This document shows positions 8,467 through 17,670 of a stretch of 64,000 nt of DNA, piece after piece. Both the position numbers and the translations under genes were made by a program. Position 1 is the stretch's first letter. Each line of letters opens with the position of its first letter. The notes under the pieces were generated by a model that ran no database searches, was not told the DNA's origin, and was given only the letters and a program-made list of their open reading frames with translations. The stretch covers positions 3,535,501 to 3,599,500 of the forward strand of contig CP126168.1 in NCBI GenBank assembly GCA_032881465.1, read 5' to 3'. Source of the stretch: Parvibaculaceae bacterium PLY_AMNH_Bact1. Lineage in GTDB: Bacteria > Pseudomonadota > Alphaproteobacteria > Parvibaculales > Parvibaculaceae.

Positions 8467-9021
8467 ATGCAGGACGCACTAGACAACGACCACGCACTCA
8501 CGTCCCGGAAGGCTCAAGAATTGACCGCCTACTGGCACAAATTGGCAGAGGCAGCAGGCGGCATTCCGCCTAGGACAGCGTTTGATCCGATTGCCATCCC
8601 GTCCACGCTGCCTTCAGTCTTTCTCATTGAACGGCTTGATGCAGACACATATCGTTTCCGCTTGTTGGGGACAGATTTTGCAGAACGTGGTGTCAGCGAT
8701 TTGACTGGCACTCTCTTAAAGCGCTCTGAAGTAGCACCCGACCGAAGCCCGATTTTTTCTGTTCTCGATCGTGTTCTGGACACGCCCTGTGGTCTCCATA
8801 TTTTGGGCGTTGAACAAAGTGAACAAGGACGGCAATCGCTTGTCGAATATGTTGCGTTCCCACTGACTGATGAAGAAGGCTCGTCGCGATTTGTTGTAGG
8901 GAGTGGGTCGCCGCTCGCGACTCTTGGCTATGACGATGAAGAGACCCGATATGGGCCATTGATTGAAGTAAGAGACTTGCGGGAGATTCCGCTCTCTATC
9001 CCTGATCTGGATGCAACCTAG
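8467..9021 (+). CDS. PAS_5-family domain protein
   Basis: 184 residues, no DNA-binding or kinase domain. The PAS_5 pattern, common in alphaproteobacteria, is visible: LTAYWHKLAEAAGGIPPRTAFDP at the N-terminus, FLIERLDADTYRFRLLGTDF in the middle and YVAFPLTDEEGSSRFVVG near residue 135. Stand-alone PAS_5 proteins bind small ligands or partner proteins and the output is unknown. The stop overlaps the stop of the convergent hydroxylase gene by 4 bases. There is no neighbouring kinase or cyclase to suggest a partner. Confidence 0.85.
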   Translation: MQDALDNDHALTSRKAQELTAYWHKLAEAAGGIPPRTAFDPIAIPSTLPSVFLIERLDADTYRFRLLGTDFAERGVSDLTGTLLKRSEVAPDRSPIFSVLDRVLDTPCGLHILGVEQSEQGRQSLVEYVAFPLTDEEGSSRFVVGSGSPLATLGYDDEETRYGPLIEVRDLREIPLSIPDLDAT

Positions 9022-10268
9022 AGAGGCTCGCCTTTCATCAGACGCGGCAAATCGCCAACACCGCCGCCTGCCAGGCGCATAAAAAATCGGCGTGCTGGCC
9101 CAACCCTATTGACCAGCCCAAGGCCCATATCACGCAGCAAGCGCAACGGCGTCACATCGTTCGAGAACAGGCGGTTAAGGCCATCACAGGCCAGCGCCAG
9201 AGAGACATTGTCGAACCGCCGCCACCGCTCATACCGGTGAAGCGTGACCAACGCCCCTATGTCCAGACCCACACGCTGCGCATCGACCAGCACATCAACA
9301 AGAGCTGCCACGTCCCGAAGACCCAGATTGAGCCCCTGTCCCGCCAAGGGGTGAATGCCATGAGCCGCATCCGCTACAAGAGCAACCCGAGGGCGCACAT
9401 AGTCTCGTGCCAGCTGCAAGGAAAGCGGATAAGACCAGCGAGGACCGACCGGTTTCATCTCACCGAGATAGGGTCCAAACCGTTTTGCGCACTCAGCAGC
9501 AAAACCCTCATCATCAAGGCCGAGCAGCGCCTCAGCAAGCTCGGTCTCCTCTGTCCACACAAGTGATGAGCGATTGCCAACCATCGGCAGCACCGCGAAA
9601 GGGCCGCTTGGCAGGAAATATTCCTGCGCAACACCATCGTGAGGCAGTGCATGCTCTACCGTGGTGACAATCCCCGACTGACCGTAAGACCATCCGACCG
9701 TCTGGATGTCGGCTTGCTCTCGGATCTGCGACGCACGGCCATCAGCGCCAACCAACAAAGCACTCTCAAGAACATCACCAGATCCCAACGTCACCGACAC
9801 ATGCGAGGGAGTGACGTCAAACGAGTCAATTTTGTCTGGCGCCATAAGCGTGACGCCGTCAGAGCTTGCCAGGGCTTTACGAAGAGCGACACGGATATGC
9901 CGGTTTTCTACCATGGCCCCAAGGGGCGCATCGCCAATCTCAGAGTGATCGAAGTGTAAAAACAAAGGCGCGGCAGGTTCGCCCGGCCGGCCATCCGTCA
10001 CAACGATGTCGTTGATCGGCTGCATCTGCTCTTGCATGTGTTGCGCAACACCCAGCTTTTCCAGCATTCGCAGCGACGCATCCGCAATCGACGACACACG
10101 GCCATCAAAAGCCGGGTCCACATCGACCGCCGGATCGAGCAAATCGACAACAGCCACCTGAAACCCACTTTGTGCGAGCGCCAAGGCCAGGGGCAGGCCT
10201 GCCAGGCCACCACCGGCAATGATCACATCATACTTTTTTGCGTCCTTACTCATAAACGCAAGGTCCAT
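9018..10268 (-). CDS. UbiH/UbiF/COQ6-family FAD-dependent hydroxylase
   Basis: 416 residues. FAD-binding motifs are in place: an N-terminal dinucleotide fold (IIAGGGLAGLPLALALA), the middle DG motif (VGADGRASQIREQA) and the C-terminal GDAAHGIHPLAGQGLNLGL that contacts the flavin and is diagnostic for ubiquinone-biosynthesis hydroxylases. It should hydroxylate the aromatic ring of a ubiquinone precursor at the membrane face; which ring position cannot be told. Start ATG 10268 has a good ribosome site (GAGGT six bases upstream). It is divergent from the P450 gene. Confidence 0.92.
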   Translation of the reverse strand: MDLAFMSKDAKKYDVIIAGGGLAGLPLALALAQSGFQVAVVDLLDPAVDVDPAFDGRVSSIADASLRMLEKLGVAQHMQEQMQPINDIVVTDGRPGEPAAPLFLHFDHSEIGDAPLGAMVENRHIRVALRKALASSDGVTLMAPDKIDSFDVTPSHVSVTLGSGDVLESALLVGADGRASQIREQADIQTVGWSYGQSGIVTTVEHALPHDGVAQEYFLPSGPFAVLPMVGNRSSLVWTEETELAEALLGLDDEGFAAECAKRFGPYLGEMKPVGPRWSYPLSLQLARDYVRPRVALVADAAHGIHPLAGQGLNLGLRDVAALVDVLVDAQRVGLDIGALVTLHRYERWRRFDNVSLALACDGLNRLFSNDVTPLRLLRDMGLGLVNRVGPARRFFMRLAGGGVGDLPRLMKGEPL

Positions 10269-10396
10269 CGGATTACCTCAAAAGTCCAGTTGCTCCAGTG
10301 ACGCAGGAGCCAAACCTATTCGAGCTTGCAAGCCGAGCAGACGACCGCTAGGCTTTCATGACATTTTGTCAGTTTTGCAATCAAGAGGAGGAGCTT

Positions 10397-11638
10397 GTGG
10401 CGGAACAGCATCAAGAAGAGGCATCCCTGCCCAACGGCATTGCACTCACCGCGCTCGATGAGACCTACCGCGAGGATCTTCACAAAGTACTCGACAGGTT
10501 GAGGACCGAAGCCCCTGTCCACGAAGACACAGAGCTCGGACGGATCATTCTCACCCGCCATGATGATGTGAGGGGCCTTTTGCGCAATCGCGAATGGGGT
10601 GTCGACCCACGAAAATCCAGCGCAGATTCTTATGTACGCCTCATCACAGGGACCAACACACCGGAAGGCATAGAGAATTATCAGCCTTCTATGTTGTTTC
10701 TGGATGATCCCGATCACAAGCGCCTGCGCGCGCTGGTCAGCCAGGCCTTCAACCCGCGCGCCATTGAAAACATGCGCGCACGCACTCACGAGATTACGTC
10801 AGCGCTGCTTGATGAGATGGCCGGGCGAGACGAAATTGACTTCATCGCAGAATTTGCCGGTCCCCTGCCCACGCTTGTCATCGCAGATATGCTGGGCGTT
10901 GCCCTGGAAGATCGCAACGACTTCAAACGCTGGTCAGACGATCTCATTTTTGGCTTTGATCCCATCCGTGACGATGAAACCAACAAACGCATTGAAGCCT
11001 CAGGCGAAGCGATGCGTGCCTATTTCGACAAAACCATCGCCGCCCGGCGCGCCAATCCCAAAGACGATCTCATTTCCGATCTGGTCCGCGCCCAGGAGGC
11101 AGAAGACAGCCTGAACGATGAAGAAATCATGTCCATGTGCACGCTGCTGCTCATTGCCGGCAATGTGACAACCACCGATTTGATCGGAAATGGACTCTAT
11201 GCACTTCTCACCCATCCAGATCAGATGGAGAAACTAAAAGCTGATCCGTCTCTGATTGAAAATGCCATTGAGGAAATACTGCGCTTTGACAGCCCTGTAA
11301 CCGACAGCGCCCGCCTGCCGTTTTCAGATGAAGTCATTGATGGTTGCCCAATCAAGAAGGGGTACACCACTTACACCTCGCTTGCGGCAGCGAACCATGA
11401 TCCCAGCGTCTATCCCGAACCGCACAAGTTCGACATTGAGCGGGAAGACACACACCATCAATCCTTTGGCGGTGGCATTCATATGTGTCTTGGTGCACCA
11501 CTTGCGCGCCTGGAAGCTCAGATCGGCATGAACGCGTTCCTGGCCCGCTTCCCTAACGTGCACCTGAGCGATACCCCTGGCAAACGACGGCACTTGCCTT
11601 CTTTCCGCGGCTTTGAAACATTGCCAATCAGGCTTTGA
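10397..11638 (+). CDS. Cytochrome P450
   Basis: About 413 residues from GTG 10397, preferred over ATG 10358 because AGGAGG sits five bases before it while the earlier start would add a Cys-rich leader with no ribosome site. P450 landmarks: I-helix AGNVTTTDLIGNG, the ExxR of EEILRFDSPV, and the haem loop FGGGIHMCLGAPLAR with ligand Cys364. The I-helix has Val where many P450s have acidic Glu/Asp before Thr, which may alter proton delivery. It is a soluble bacterial class I type that needs a ferredoxin and reductase not encoded nearby. Substrate unknown. Confidence 0.95.
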   Translation: MAEQHQEEASLPNGIALTALDETYREDLHKVLDRLRTEAPVHEDTELGRIILTRHDDVRGLLRNREWGVDPRKSSADSYVRLITGTNTPEGIENYQPSMLFLDDPDHKRLRALVSQAFNPRAIENMRARTHEITSALLDEMAGRDEIDFIAEFAGPLPTLVIADMLGVALEDRNDFKRWSDDLIFGFDPIRDDETNKRIEASGEAMRAYFDKTIAARRANPKDDLISDLVRAQEAEDSLNDEEIMSMCTLLLIAGNVTTTDLIGNGLYALLTHPDQMEKLKADPSLIENAIEEILRFDSPVTDSARLPFSDEVIDGCPIKKGYTTYTSLAAANHDPSVYPEPHKFDIEREDTHHQSFGGGIHMCLGAPLARLEAQIGMNAFLARFPNVHLSDTPGKRRHLPSFRGFETLPIRL

Positions 11639-11644
11639 CAGACC

Positions 11645-11700
11645 CGTGTTTCCAGGAAAAGTGCCAAGTCAGACCTGGGGTTTTCCGTCCGGAAACGCGG
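11645..11700. repeat. Dispersed palindromic intergenic element, copy A
   Basis: Ends in inverted arms CGTGTTTCC and GGAAACGCG around an internal GGTTTTCCGTCCGG. It matches copies at 19119 and 61162 in layout (GTTT-CAG-AAAGTG-GGTTTT-CG-AAAC-CG). Lies between the P450 and amidase genes and can fold as a hairpin. Confidence 0.6.
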
Positions 11701-11726
11701 CAACAAATGAACTGGCGGACATTTGA

Positions 11727-13085
11727 ATGAGTGACGAGTGGGCGCACCAGCCTGCATTGGCGTTGGGCGCAGCAATTGAAAACGGGCGTGCGGACCCGCG
11801 CGAGATCACCGAATATTTTCTGAGCCGTATCGAGACGGAAGACAAAGATCACACCGTCTACGTTCGGGTGACGCAAGAGCGTGCCAAACGTGAAGCCTCC
11901 GAGGCAGCCGCGCGCGCAAAGGCCGGTCTGCGGCGCTCCCCCATTGACGGCGTGCCCCTGTCCTGGAAAGAGCTGTTTGATGTCGCAGGCGAACCCTCCA
12001 CCGCCTGTTCGAACCTTCTGAAAAACAATGTCGCAAAAGCCGACGCCATCTCAATCGAGCGCCTCACGCGCGCAGGCGCCGTCCTTCTTGGCAAAACGAC
12101 AATGACGGAGTTCGCCTTTTCCGGCTTGGGGCTCAATCCCATCTTTGGCACACCGGCAAATCCCCATGACCCCGAAACAGCCCGCGCGCCTGGGGGCTCT
12201 TCTTCGGGTGCCGGCGTCTCTGTCGCCAGAGGCCTTACAGCTGCAGCACTGGGCACCGACACCGGCGGGTCCGTTCGAATTCCAGCCGCGTGGAACAGTC
12301 TCGTCGGCCTCAAAACAAGTTGGGGACGCGTACCTCTAGACGGGACCGTACCGCTGTCACCCTCCCTCGACACCATTGGCCCGCTCGCACACACAGTTGC
12401 CGACGCCGCCACACTCTTCTCACTCTTAAGTGGTGCGACTGCCGACATTCACAATGTGTCGCTCAAAGATCACGCGGTTCTCGTGCCAGACAATTTGGTC
12501 TTCGACGGACTGGATGCAGGGATCGCAAAGACGATTGAGCAGGCCATACATGCCCTCGGTGCCAAAGGGTTGCGCATTGTCCACAAACCCCTGCCCGCTC
12601 TTGATGAGATCCAGACCCTTGCCTGGGAAGGCGCCAGTATCCTGATCGCAGAAGCCTACGGGCTTTGGGGTATGGAAGTGGAACGACGGCAACACGACAT
12701 GTTCACCTCAGTTGCTTCCCGCTTCATGATGGGGAAGCGTGGCTCTGCTCCCGATCTCGCAAGAGGCCTCCTGCTTCGCGACGCAATACAAAAACGCTAT
12801 GCGAAAGAGACGCAAGGCTATGACGCGGTCTTGATGCCCGCCGTTGCCATCTCGCCGCCGGAGATTGCCCCATTGCTGTCCGATGATGCGGCATACGGTC
12901 AAGCCAACAGCATGGCCCTGCGCAATACGACGCTGGGAAATCAGCTGGGGCTTTGCGCGCTGACCCTGCCCGTCGGCTCAGACGCACTGGGCCTGCCCGT
13001 TGGCTTGATGATGCAGGCGGCACCGGGCAAAGACGAACTGCTGCTCCGCCTTGGCCGGGCCATTGAGATGGCGCTCGCGAATTAG
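11727..13085 (+). CDS. Amidase-signature-family hydrolase
   Basis: 452 residues with the Ser-cisSer-Lys triad of the family: Lys81 in PLSWKELFDVAG, the cis-Ser in APGGSSSGAG (about 158-160) and nucleophile Ser182 in GTDTGGSVRIP. Such enzymes cleave amides to acid and ammonia, or are GatA subunits. No gatB/gatC is near, and the length is shorter than GatA, so a catabolic amidase is more likely. It follows the P450 gene by 88 bases that hold a palindromic repeat. It is convergent with the VOC gene (7 bases between stops). Confidence 0.92.
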   Translation: MSDEWAHQPALALGAAIENGRADPREITEYFLSRIETEDKDHTVYVRVTQERAKREASEAAARAKAGLRRSPIDGVPLSWKELFDVAGEPSTACSNLLKNNVAKADAISIERLTRAGAVLLGKTTMTEFAFSGLGLNPIFGTPANPHDPETARAPGGSSSGAGVSVARGLTAAALGTDTGGSVRIPAAWNSLVGLKTSWGRVPLDGTVPLSPSLDTIGPLAHTVADAATLFSLLSGATADIHNVSLKDHAVLVPDNLVFDGLDAGIAKTIEQAIHALGAKGLRIVHKPLPALDEIQTLAWEGASILIAEAYGLWGMEVERRQHDMFTSVASRFMMGKRGSAPDLARGLLLRDAIQKRYAKETQGYDAVLMPAVAISPPEIAPLLSDDAAYGQANSMALRNTTLGNQLGLCALTLPVGSDALGLPVGLMMQAAPGKDELLLRLGRAIEMALAN

Positions 13086-13092
13086 GGAACAG

Positions 13093-13548
13093 CTAGGCCG
13101 GCAGCAAACGGCGAACGGGTGACGTCTCCCCCCCATACATGTTTTTTTCTTCCGGCTTCTCACTTAGATACTCAACGAAATCAAATTCGAAACCCGCTGG
13201 GTCCAGGAAATAGAGGTTCTTACGGAACGGGTGGTCCCCGCCGATGATCTCTATCGGGTAACCTGCATCCCGGAGCCGCAACGCAAGGCCCTCCAAATCC
13301 TCAACGCAAAAACCAAGATGTGCGAGCCCTGGGCTATCACCAGTCAGGTCCCGATTGTCGCCCCGCGCGCCGTCATTGAGCGTGATATAGGTGTCCTCCG
13401 TTCCGACATGGACCCAATTCCGGTCCCGTCCGTACCAGCTATTCTTTCCGCTTCCCCGCACTTTCCAGTCGGGAAAAGCGGTGAGAAGAAAGTTCAGGGT
13501 CGGCTCAATCTCCGCCACACACAAGTTCACATGTTCCAATCTCACCAT
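13093..13548 (-). CDS. VOC (glyoxalase/bleomycin-resistance fold) protein
   Basis: About 151 residues from ATG 13548, which has GGAG six bases upstream; ATG 13554 would overlap that site. Two beta-alpha-beta-beta-beta halves start at MVRLEHVNLCVAEIEP and GLAHLGFCVEDLEGLA. Metal ligands are likely the first His (LEHVNL), the second (LAHLGF) and Glu of GFEFDFVEY. VOC enzymes handle electrophiles or aromatic ring cleavage; substrate unknown. The LysR gene next door is divergent and probably controls it. Confidence 0.85.
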   Translation of the reverse strand: MVRLEHVNLCVAEIEPTLNFLLTAFPDWKVRGSGKNSWYGRDRNWVHVGTEDTYITLNDGARGDNRDLTGDSPGLAHLGFCVEDLEGLALRLRDAGYPIEIIGGDHPFRKNLYFLDPAGFEFDFVEYLSEKPEEKNMYGGETSPVRRLLPA

Positions 13549-13575
13549 CGTCATCTCCTACCGCTACAAGGTGAC

Positions 13576-13637
13576 GGAGAACATAGATAGTTTCTTCTGA
13601 AGATATAATGCTTTACTTTGGAAACTCATTGTTCTCC
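13576..13637. promoter_or_regulatory. Divergent VOC/LysR control region
   Basis: Contains inverted arms GGAGAACA (13576-13583) and TGTTCTCC (13630-13637), with a consensus -10 TATAAT at 13604-13609 between them pointing toward the LysR gene. This looks like an autoregulatory LysR operator arrangement; the binding itself is inferred. Confidence 0.4.
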
Positions 13638-13656
13638 AAAAGAAGACAATCAGCAC

Positions 13657-14565
13657 ATGTTGGATCTGAACGCTGTCCCAATTTTCCTCGCAGTTGTTGA
13701 ACAGAACAGCTTTTCCGGTGCCGCCAAAGGGCTGGGCCTGAGCAAATCCGCCGTAAGCAAACGCGTGAGTGCATTAGAAGCAACGCTCGGCGTGAAACTC
13801 CTCCATCGCTCAACCCGCAAGCTCCGCCTTACCGAAGCAGGTGAGAGATATGTTGTCGCCGCAGAAGCCGCGATGCAAAGCCTTCAGGAGGCGGAAGCCG
13901 CCGCAGGTGAGCTTCAAAGCACACCTCAGGGACACCTGCGGGTCCACGCGCCCATGTCATTCGGCAGACTTCATGTAACACCACTTCTCCCGGACTTTCT
14001 GACAAAGCACCCTGCAATGCAGGTGCATTTGGAAATGAATGACACATGGGCGGACATGATTGAAGGGAACTTTGATGTTGCGATCCGCGCAGGCGCCCTG
14101 CCCGACACAACACTGATCAGCAGGAAACTATGTGACTTAAAGAGCGTCGTCTGCGCCTCACCCGACTATCTGAAGCAAAACGATGTACCGGTCGTTCCTC
14201 AAGATCTGAGCAATCACAATTGCCTCACCTCGACCCATCACATCTTGGAACGTGAATGGCATTTCAAGAAGTCAGGAAAGACACAGACCGTGAGGATCTC
14301 CGGACAGCTTTCACTCAACAATAGTGATGCACTTCGAGAGGCGCTTGTCCGCGGCTTCGGGATCGGGCGGCTACCGACCTTTATCGCAGGCAAAGATATT
14401 AGTGAAGGTCGGCTAATACCGGTCTTGTCCGACTACGAAATGCCGACCAAGCCTCTCTACGCGCTTTACCCCGACAAACATCTGCTGCCAGTAAAAGCGC
14501 GGGTCTTTCTAGACTACATCACCGAGGCCTATCGCGGCGACCGACCTTATTGGGACAAATGGTGA
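13657..14565 (+). CDS. LysR-family transcriptional regulator
   Basis: About 302 residues from ATG 13657; an in-frame TTG at 13618 would put 13 odd residues ahead of the helix-turn-helix. N-terminal winged helix: FLAVVEQNSFSGAAKGLGLSKSAVSKRV (about 8-36). The rest is a periplasmic-binding-protein-like effector domain (GHLRVHAPMSFGRLHVTPLLPDF, FDVAIRAGALPDTTLISRKL), typical of the LysR subgroup near AaeR/DsdC-like regulators with an aromatic or small-molecule inducer. It is divergent from the VOC gene, which is its likely target. Confidence 0.93.
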   Translation: MLDLNAVPIFLAVVEQNSFSGAAKGLGLSKSAVSKRVSALEATLGVKLLHRSTRKLRLTEAGERYVVAAEAAMQSLQEAEAAAGELQSTPQGHLRVHAPMSFGRLHVTPLLPDFLTKHPAMQVHLEMNDTWADMIEGNFDVAIRAGALPDTTLISRKLCDLKSVVCASPDYLKQNDVPVVPQDLSNHNCLTSTHHILEREWHFKKSGKTQTVRISGQLSLNNSDALREALVRGFGIGRLPTFIAGKDISEGRLIPVLSDYEMPTKPLYALYPDKHLLPVKARVFLDYITEAYRGDRPYWDKW

Positions 14566-14584
14566 TTGTTCAAAATGCATGGTA

Positions 14585-14620
14585 ACAAAAAACCCTGGCA
14601 CTTGCTAAAGCGCCAGGGTT
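14585..14620 (-). terminator. Rho-independent terminator of the PQQ dehydrogenase gene
   Basis: Stem AACCCTGGC/GCCAGGGTT (14591-14620). Read on the minus strand it is followed by six Ts. It sits just after the PQQ dehydrogenase stop and faces the LysR gene. Confidence 0.85.
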
Positions 14621-14641
14621 CAAAATCATCTGTAAACAGAT

Positions 14642-16894
14642 TTACTCTGTCGGCAACTGAAGCGCTCTGTCCTCAGTTGCTCGTGTGATGATGTAGGAAT
14701 AGATATCCTTTACATCCTGCTCATTGAGCAAATCACCAAAGTTCGGCATGCCGTTTGCCTCGAGCATACCTTCCCTCACGATCGCGTCGAAATGCTCACG
14801 CGTTGTTGGGTCCATGCGGCGAAGATCAGGCAGCACACCACCGCTAACCGCCAGTGCGCCATGACACAGACCACAGACGGACATGAACTGAACTTCACCA
14901 TTGCGAAGCTGCTCAGGCGTCGCTGTTACGTCCGGTTGCTCAGGGATCGTCTGATCAAGCAGTGCAAGTTCAGGAAGCTCTTCCGTCCCATTCACTTTGA
15001 ACACCAGAAGCCGCCCATCATTACCATACTTGGCCGCTGCTGATGTGCGCGCATCGCCCGACGGAAGGGCGGTGCCACCCCAGCCAGCCATCACGGCCAC
15101 ATATTGCACACCGTCAATCTCATAGGTCATTGGCGCAGCAACAATACCCGTCTGTACATTGGCGCGCCAAAGCTCTGTGCCTGTATCTGCACGATATGCA
15201 ACGAAGCGCCCATCAGCTGTCCCTTGCAACACAAGGTTTCCGGCAGTCGTCAACACACCGCCATTCAGAATAGACGGCATCTCAATCGCCCAGCGCGTTT
15301 CCCCTGTCAGCGGGTCAAAGGCTTTGAGGTACCCATGATCAATCGGCAGCTCTCCGTTCTCAGCAATCAGGCCTTTAACCACATCGAGATAGTCGGCCCA
15401 ATCCAGACCCGTATTCCACCAGTTCTCACGAACCTTGAATTCTTTGTCCTCTTTCCATTGGTTGGCGAGTGTGTAGATGCCGCCAATCTCCTGGGTAGGG
15501 ATGTAGACAAGACCCGTATCCGGATTGAACGCCATCGGGTGCCAGTTGTGACCGCCATTGGCAGATGGAAACACAAACTGCGGATCGATATTGTAACCCA
15601 CTGCTGGGTTTTCGACCGGACGCCCGGTCTCCATATCAACATGACTCGCCCAGGTAACGGTAATGTACGGATCAGCAGAGAGAAGCTCTCCGGACTCACG
15701 GTCGATCACGTAGAAGAAGCCGTTCTTCGGTGCCTGCATCAGCACCTTGCGCTCTTTCCCGTCGATCTCAAGCTCAGCTAGGACGATATGCTGTGTCGCC
15801 GTGTAGTCCCAATTGTCGCTCGGTGTCGTCTGATAATGCCACTTCAACCGACCCGTGTTCGGATCAAGGGCAAGAATGGTAGAGAGGTAAAGATTATCCC
15901 CACCGCCAGGCGACCGGATTTCCCGCGTCCACGGTGAGCCATTGCCAACGCCGACATAAAGCGTGTCGAGCTCAGCGTCATAAGCCATGGAATCCCAAGC
16001 GGTGCCGCCACCACCAATTTCCCACCAGCGACCACCTTTCCAGGTCTCGACAGCGACTTCCATTTCTGGATGTTCAAATCCATCAGCCGGGTTGCCGGGC
16101 ACAGTGTAGAAACGCCAGGCCTGTTCGCCGGTCTCCGCGTCATAAGCAGTGATGTACCCACGCACGCCAAGCTCAGCACCACCGTTCCCGATGATAACTT
16201 TTCCATTCACAATGCGTGGCGCACCCGTGATTGTGTAGGGCGGGCCCGGGATCGTATTCACTTCCCAATGCACCGAGCCATCTTCAGCGTTTAGAGAGAA
16301 CAAGCGTCCATCAAAGCTTGCGACATAGACGCGACCCTTCCAGACCGCAACGCCGCGATTGACAATGTCACAGCAACCATAGCGCGCCCATTCGCCGGGA
16401 ACTTCGGGATCAAATTCCCAAAGCTCCTCGCCAGTCTTCGCATCTAGTGCATGCACCACGCCCCAATTGCCTGTGGTGAACAGCATGCCATCAACAACGA
16501 TAGGCGTTGCTTCCAGACCGCGCACAGTGCCTGTATTGAAAGACCAGGCAAGACCAAGGTCGGCGGCGTTTTGGTCGTTGATCTGACTAAGAGGTGAGTA
16601 GCGCTGCTCTGAATAGGTCCGCCCGTGGCTCATCCAATTGCCGGGCTCACTATCTGCATTAACAATCCGCGCGCCATCAACATCTACGACCGCACGCGCA
16701 TCTTGTGTCGCTGGCGTTTCTTCAGCCGGTGCTTCAGCAACCTCGCCACCCGACACGGGCACCGCATCTGGCAGGCTTGTTGTATCGACGTCATCGCCGC
16801 CGCCCGCAAACTGCATCACCACAACAGCGGCAAGTACCACCCCAGCGCCCGCGTTCACTAGAACCGGCCACTTCTCCCGCAAAAAGTCCGACAT
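14642..16894 (-). CDS. PQQ-dependent alcohol dehydrogenase fused to cytochrome c (quinohaemoprotein)
   Basis: About 750 residues from ATG 16894, preceded by GGAGACCGC; an upstream start at 17023 would add 43 unlikely residues. Residues 9-30 are one membrane anchor rather than a cleavable signal. An eight-blade PQQ propeller follows, with the adjacent active-site cysteines Cys174-Cys175 (RYGCCDIVNRG), WEIGGGGTAWD, GVGNGSPW and the catalytic Asp in SDNWDYTATQH. A C-terminal cytochrome c domain carries C674-GLCH with Met716 as likely axial ligand. It oxidises primary alcohols or similar substrates in the periplasm and passes electrons via haem to the respiratory chain. PQQ synthesis genes are not in the window. 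Confidence 0.93.
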   Translation of the reverse strand: MSDFLREKWPVLVNAGAGVVLAAVVVMQFAGGGDDVDTTSLPDAVPVSGGEVAEAPAEETPATQDARAVVDVDGARIVNADSEPGNWMSHGRTYSEQRYSPLSQINDQNAADLGLAWSFNTGTVRGLEATPIVVDGMLFTTGNWGVVHALDAKTGEELWEFDPEVPGEWARYGCCDIVNRGVAVWKGRVYVASFDGRLFSLNAEDGSVHWEVNTIPGPPYTITGAPRIVNGKVIIGNGGAELGVRGYITAYDAETGEQAWRFYTVPGNPADGFEHPEMEVAVETWKGGRWWEIGGGGTAWDSMAYDAELDTLYVGVGNGSPWTREIRSPGGGDNLYLSTILALDPNTGRLKWHYQTTPSDNWDYTATQHIVLAELEIDGKERKVLMQAPKNGFFYVIDRESGELLSADPYITVTWASHVDMETGRPVENPAVGYNIDPQFVFPSANGGHNWHPMAFNPDTGLVYIPTQEIGGIYTLANQWKEDKEFKVRENWWNTGLDWADYLDVVKGLIAENGELPIDHGYLKAFDPLTGETRWAIEMPSILNGGVLTTAGNLVLQGTADGRFVAYRADTGTELWRANVQTGIVAAPMTYEIDGVQYVAVMAGWGGTALPSGDARTSAAAKYGNDGRLLVFKVNGTEELPELALLDQTIPEQPDVTATPEQLRNGEVQFMSVCGLCHGALAVSGGVLPDLRRMDPTTREHFDAIVREGMLEANGMPNFGDLLNEQDVKDIYSYIITRATEDRALQLPTE

Positions 16895-17660
<766 letters not shown>

Positions 17661-17670
17661 GAGAGAGCTG

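Noticed and set aside
10358-10396. Earlier ATG start for the P450 with a Cys-rich leader
   Set aside because: No ribosome site before it, whereas AGGAGG lies ideally before GTG 10397.
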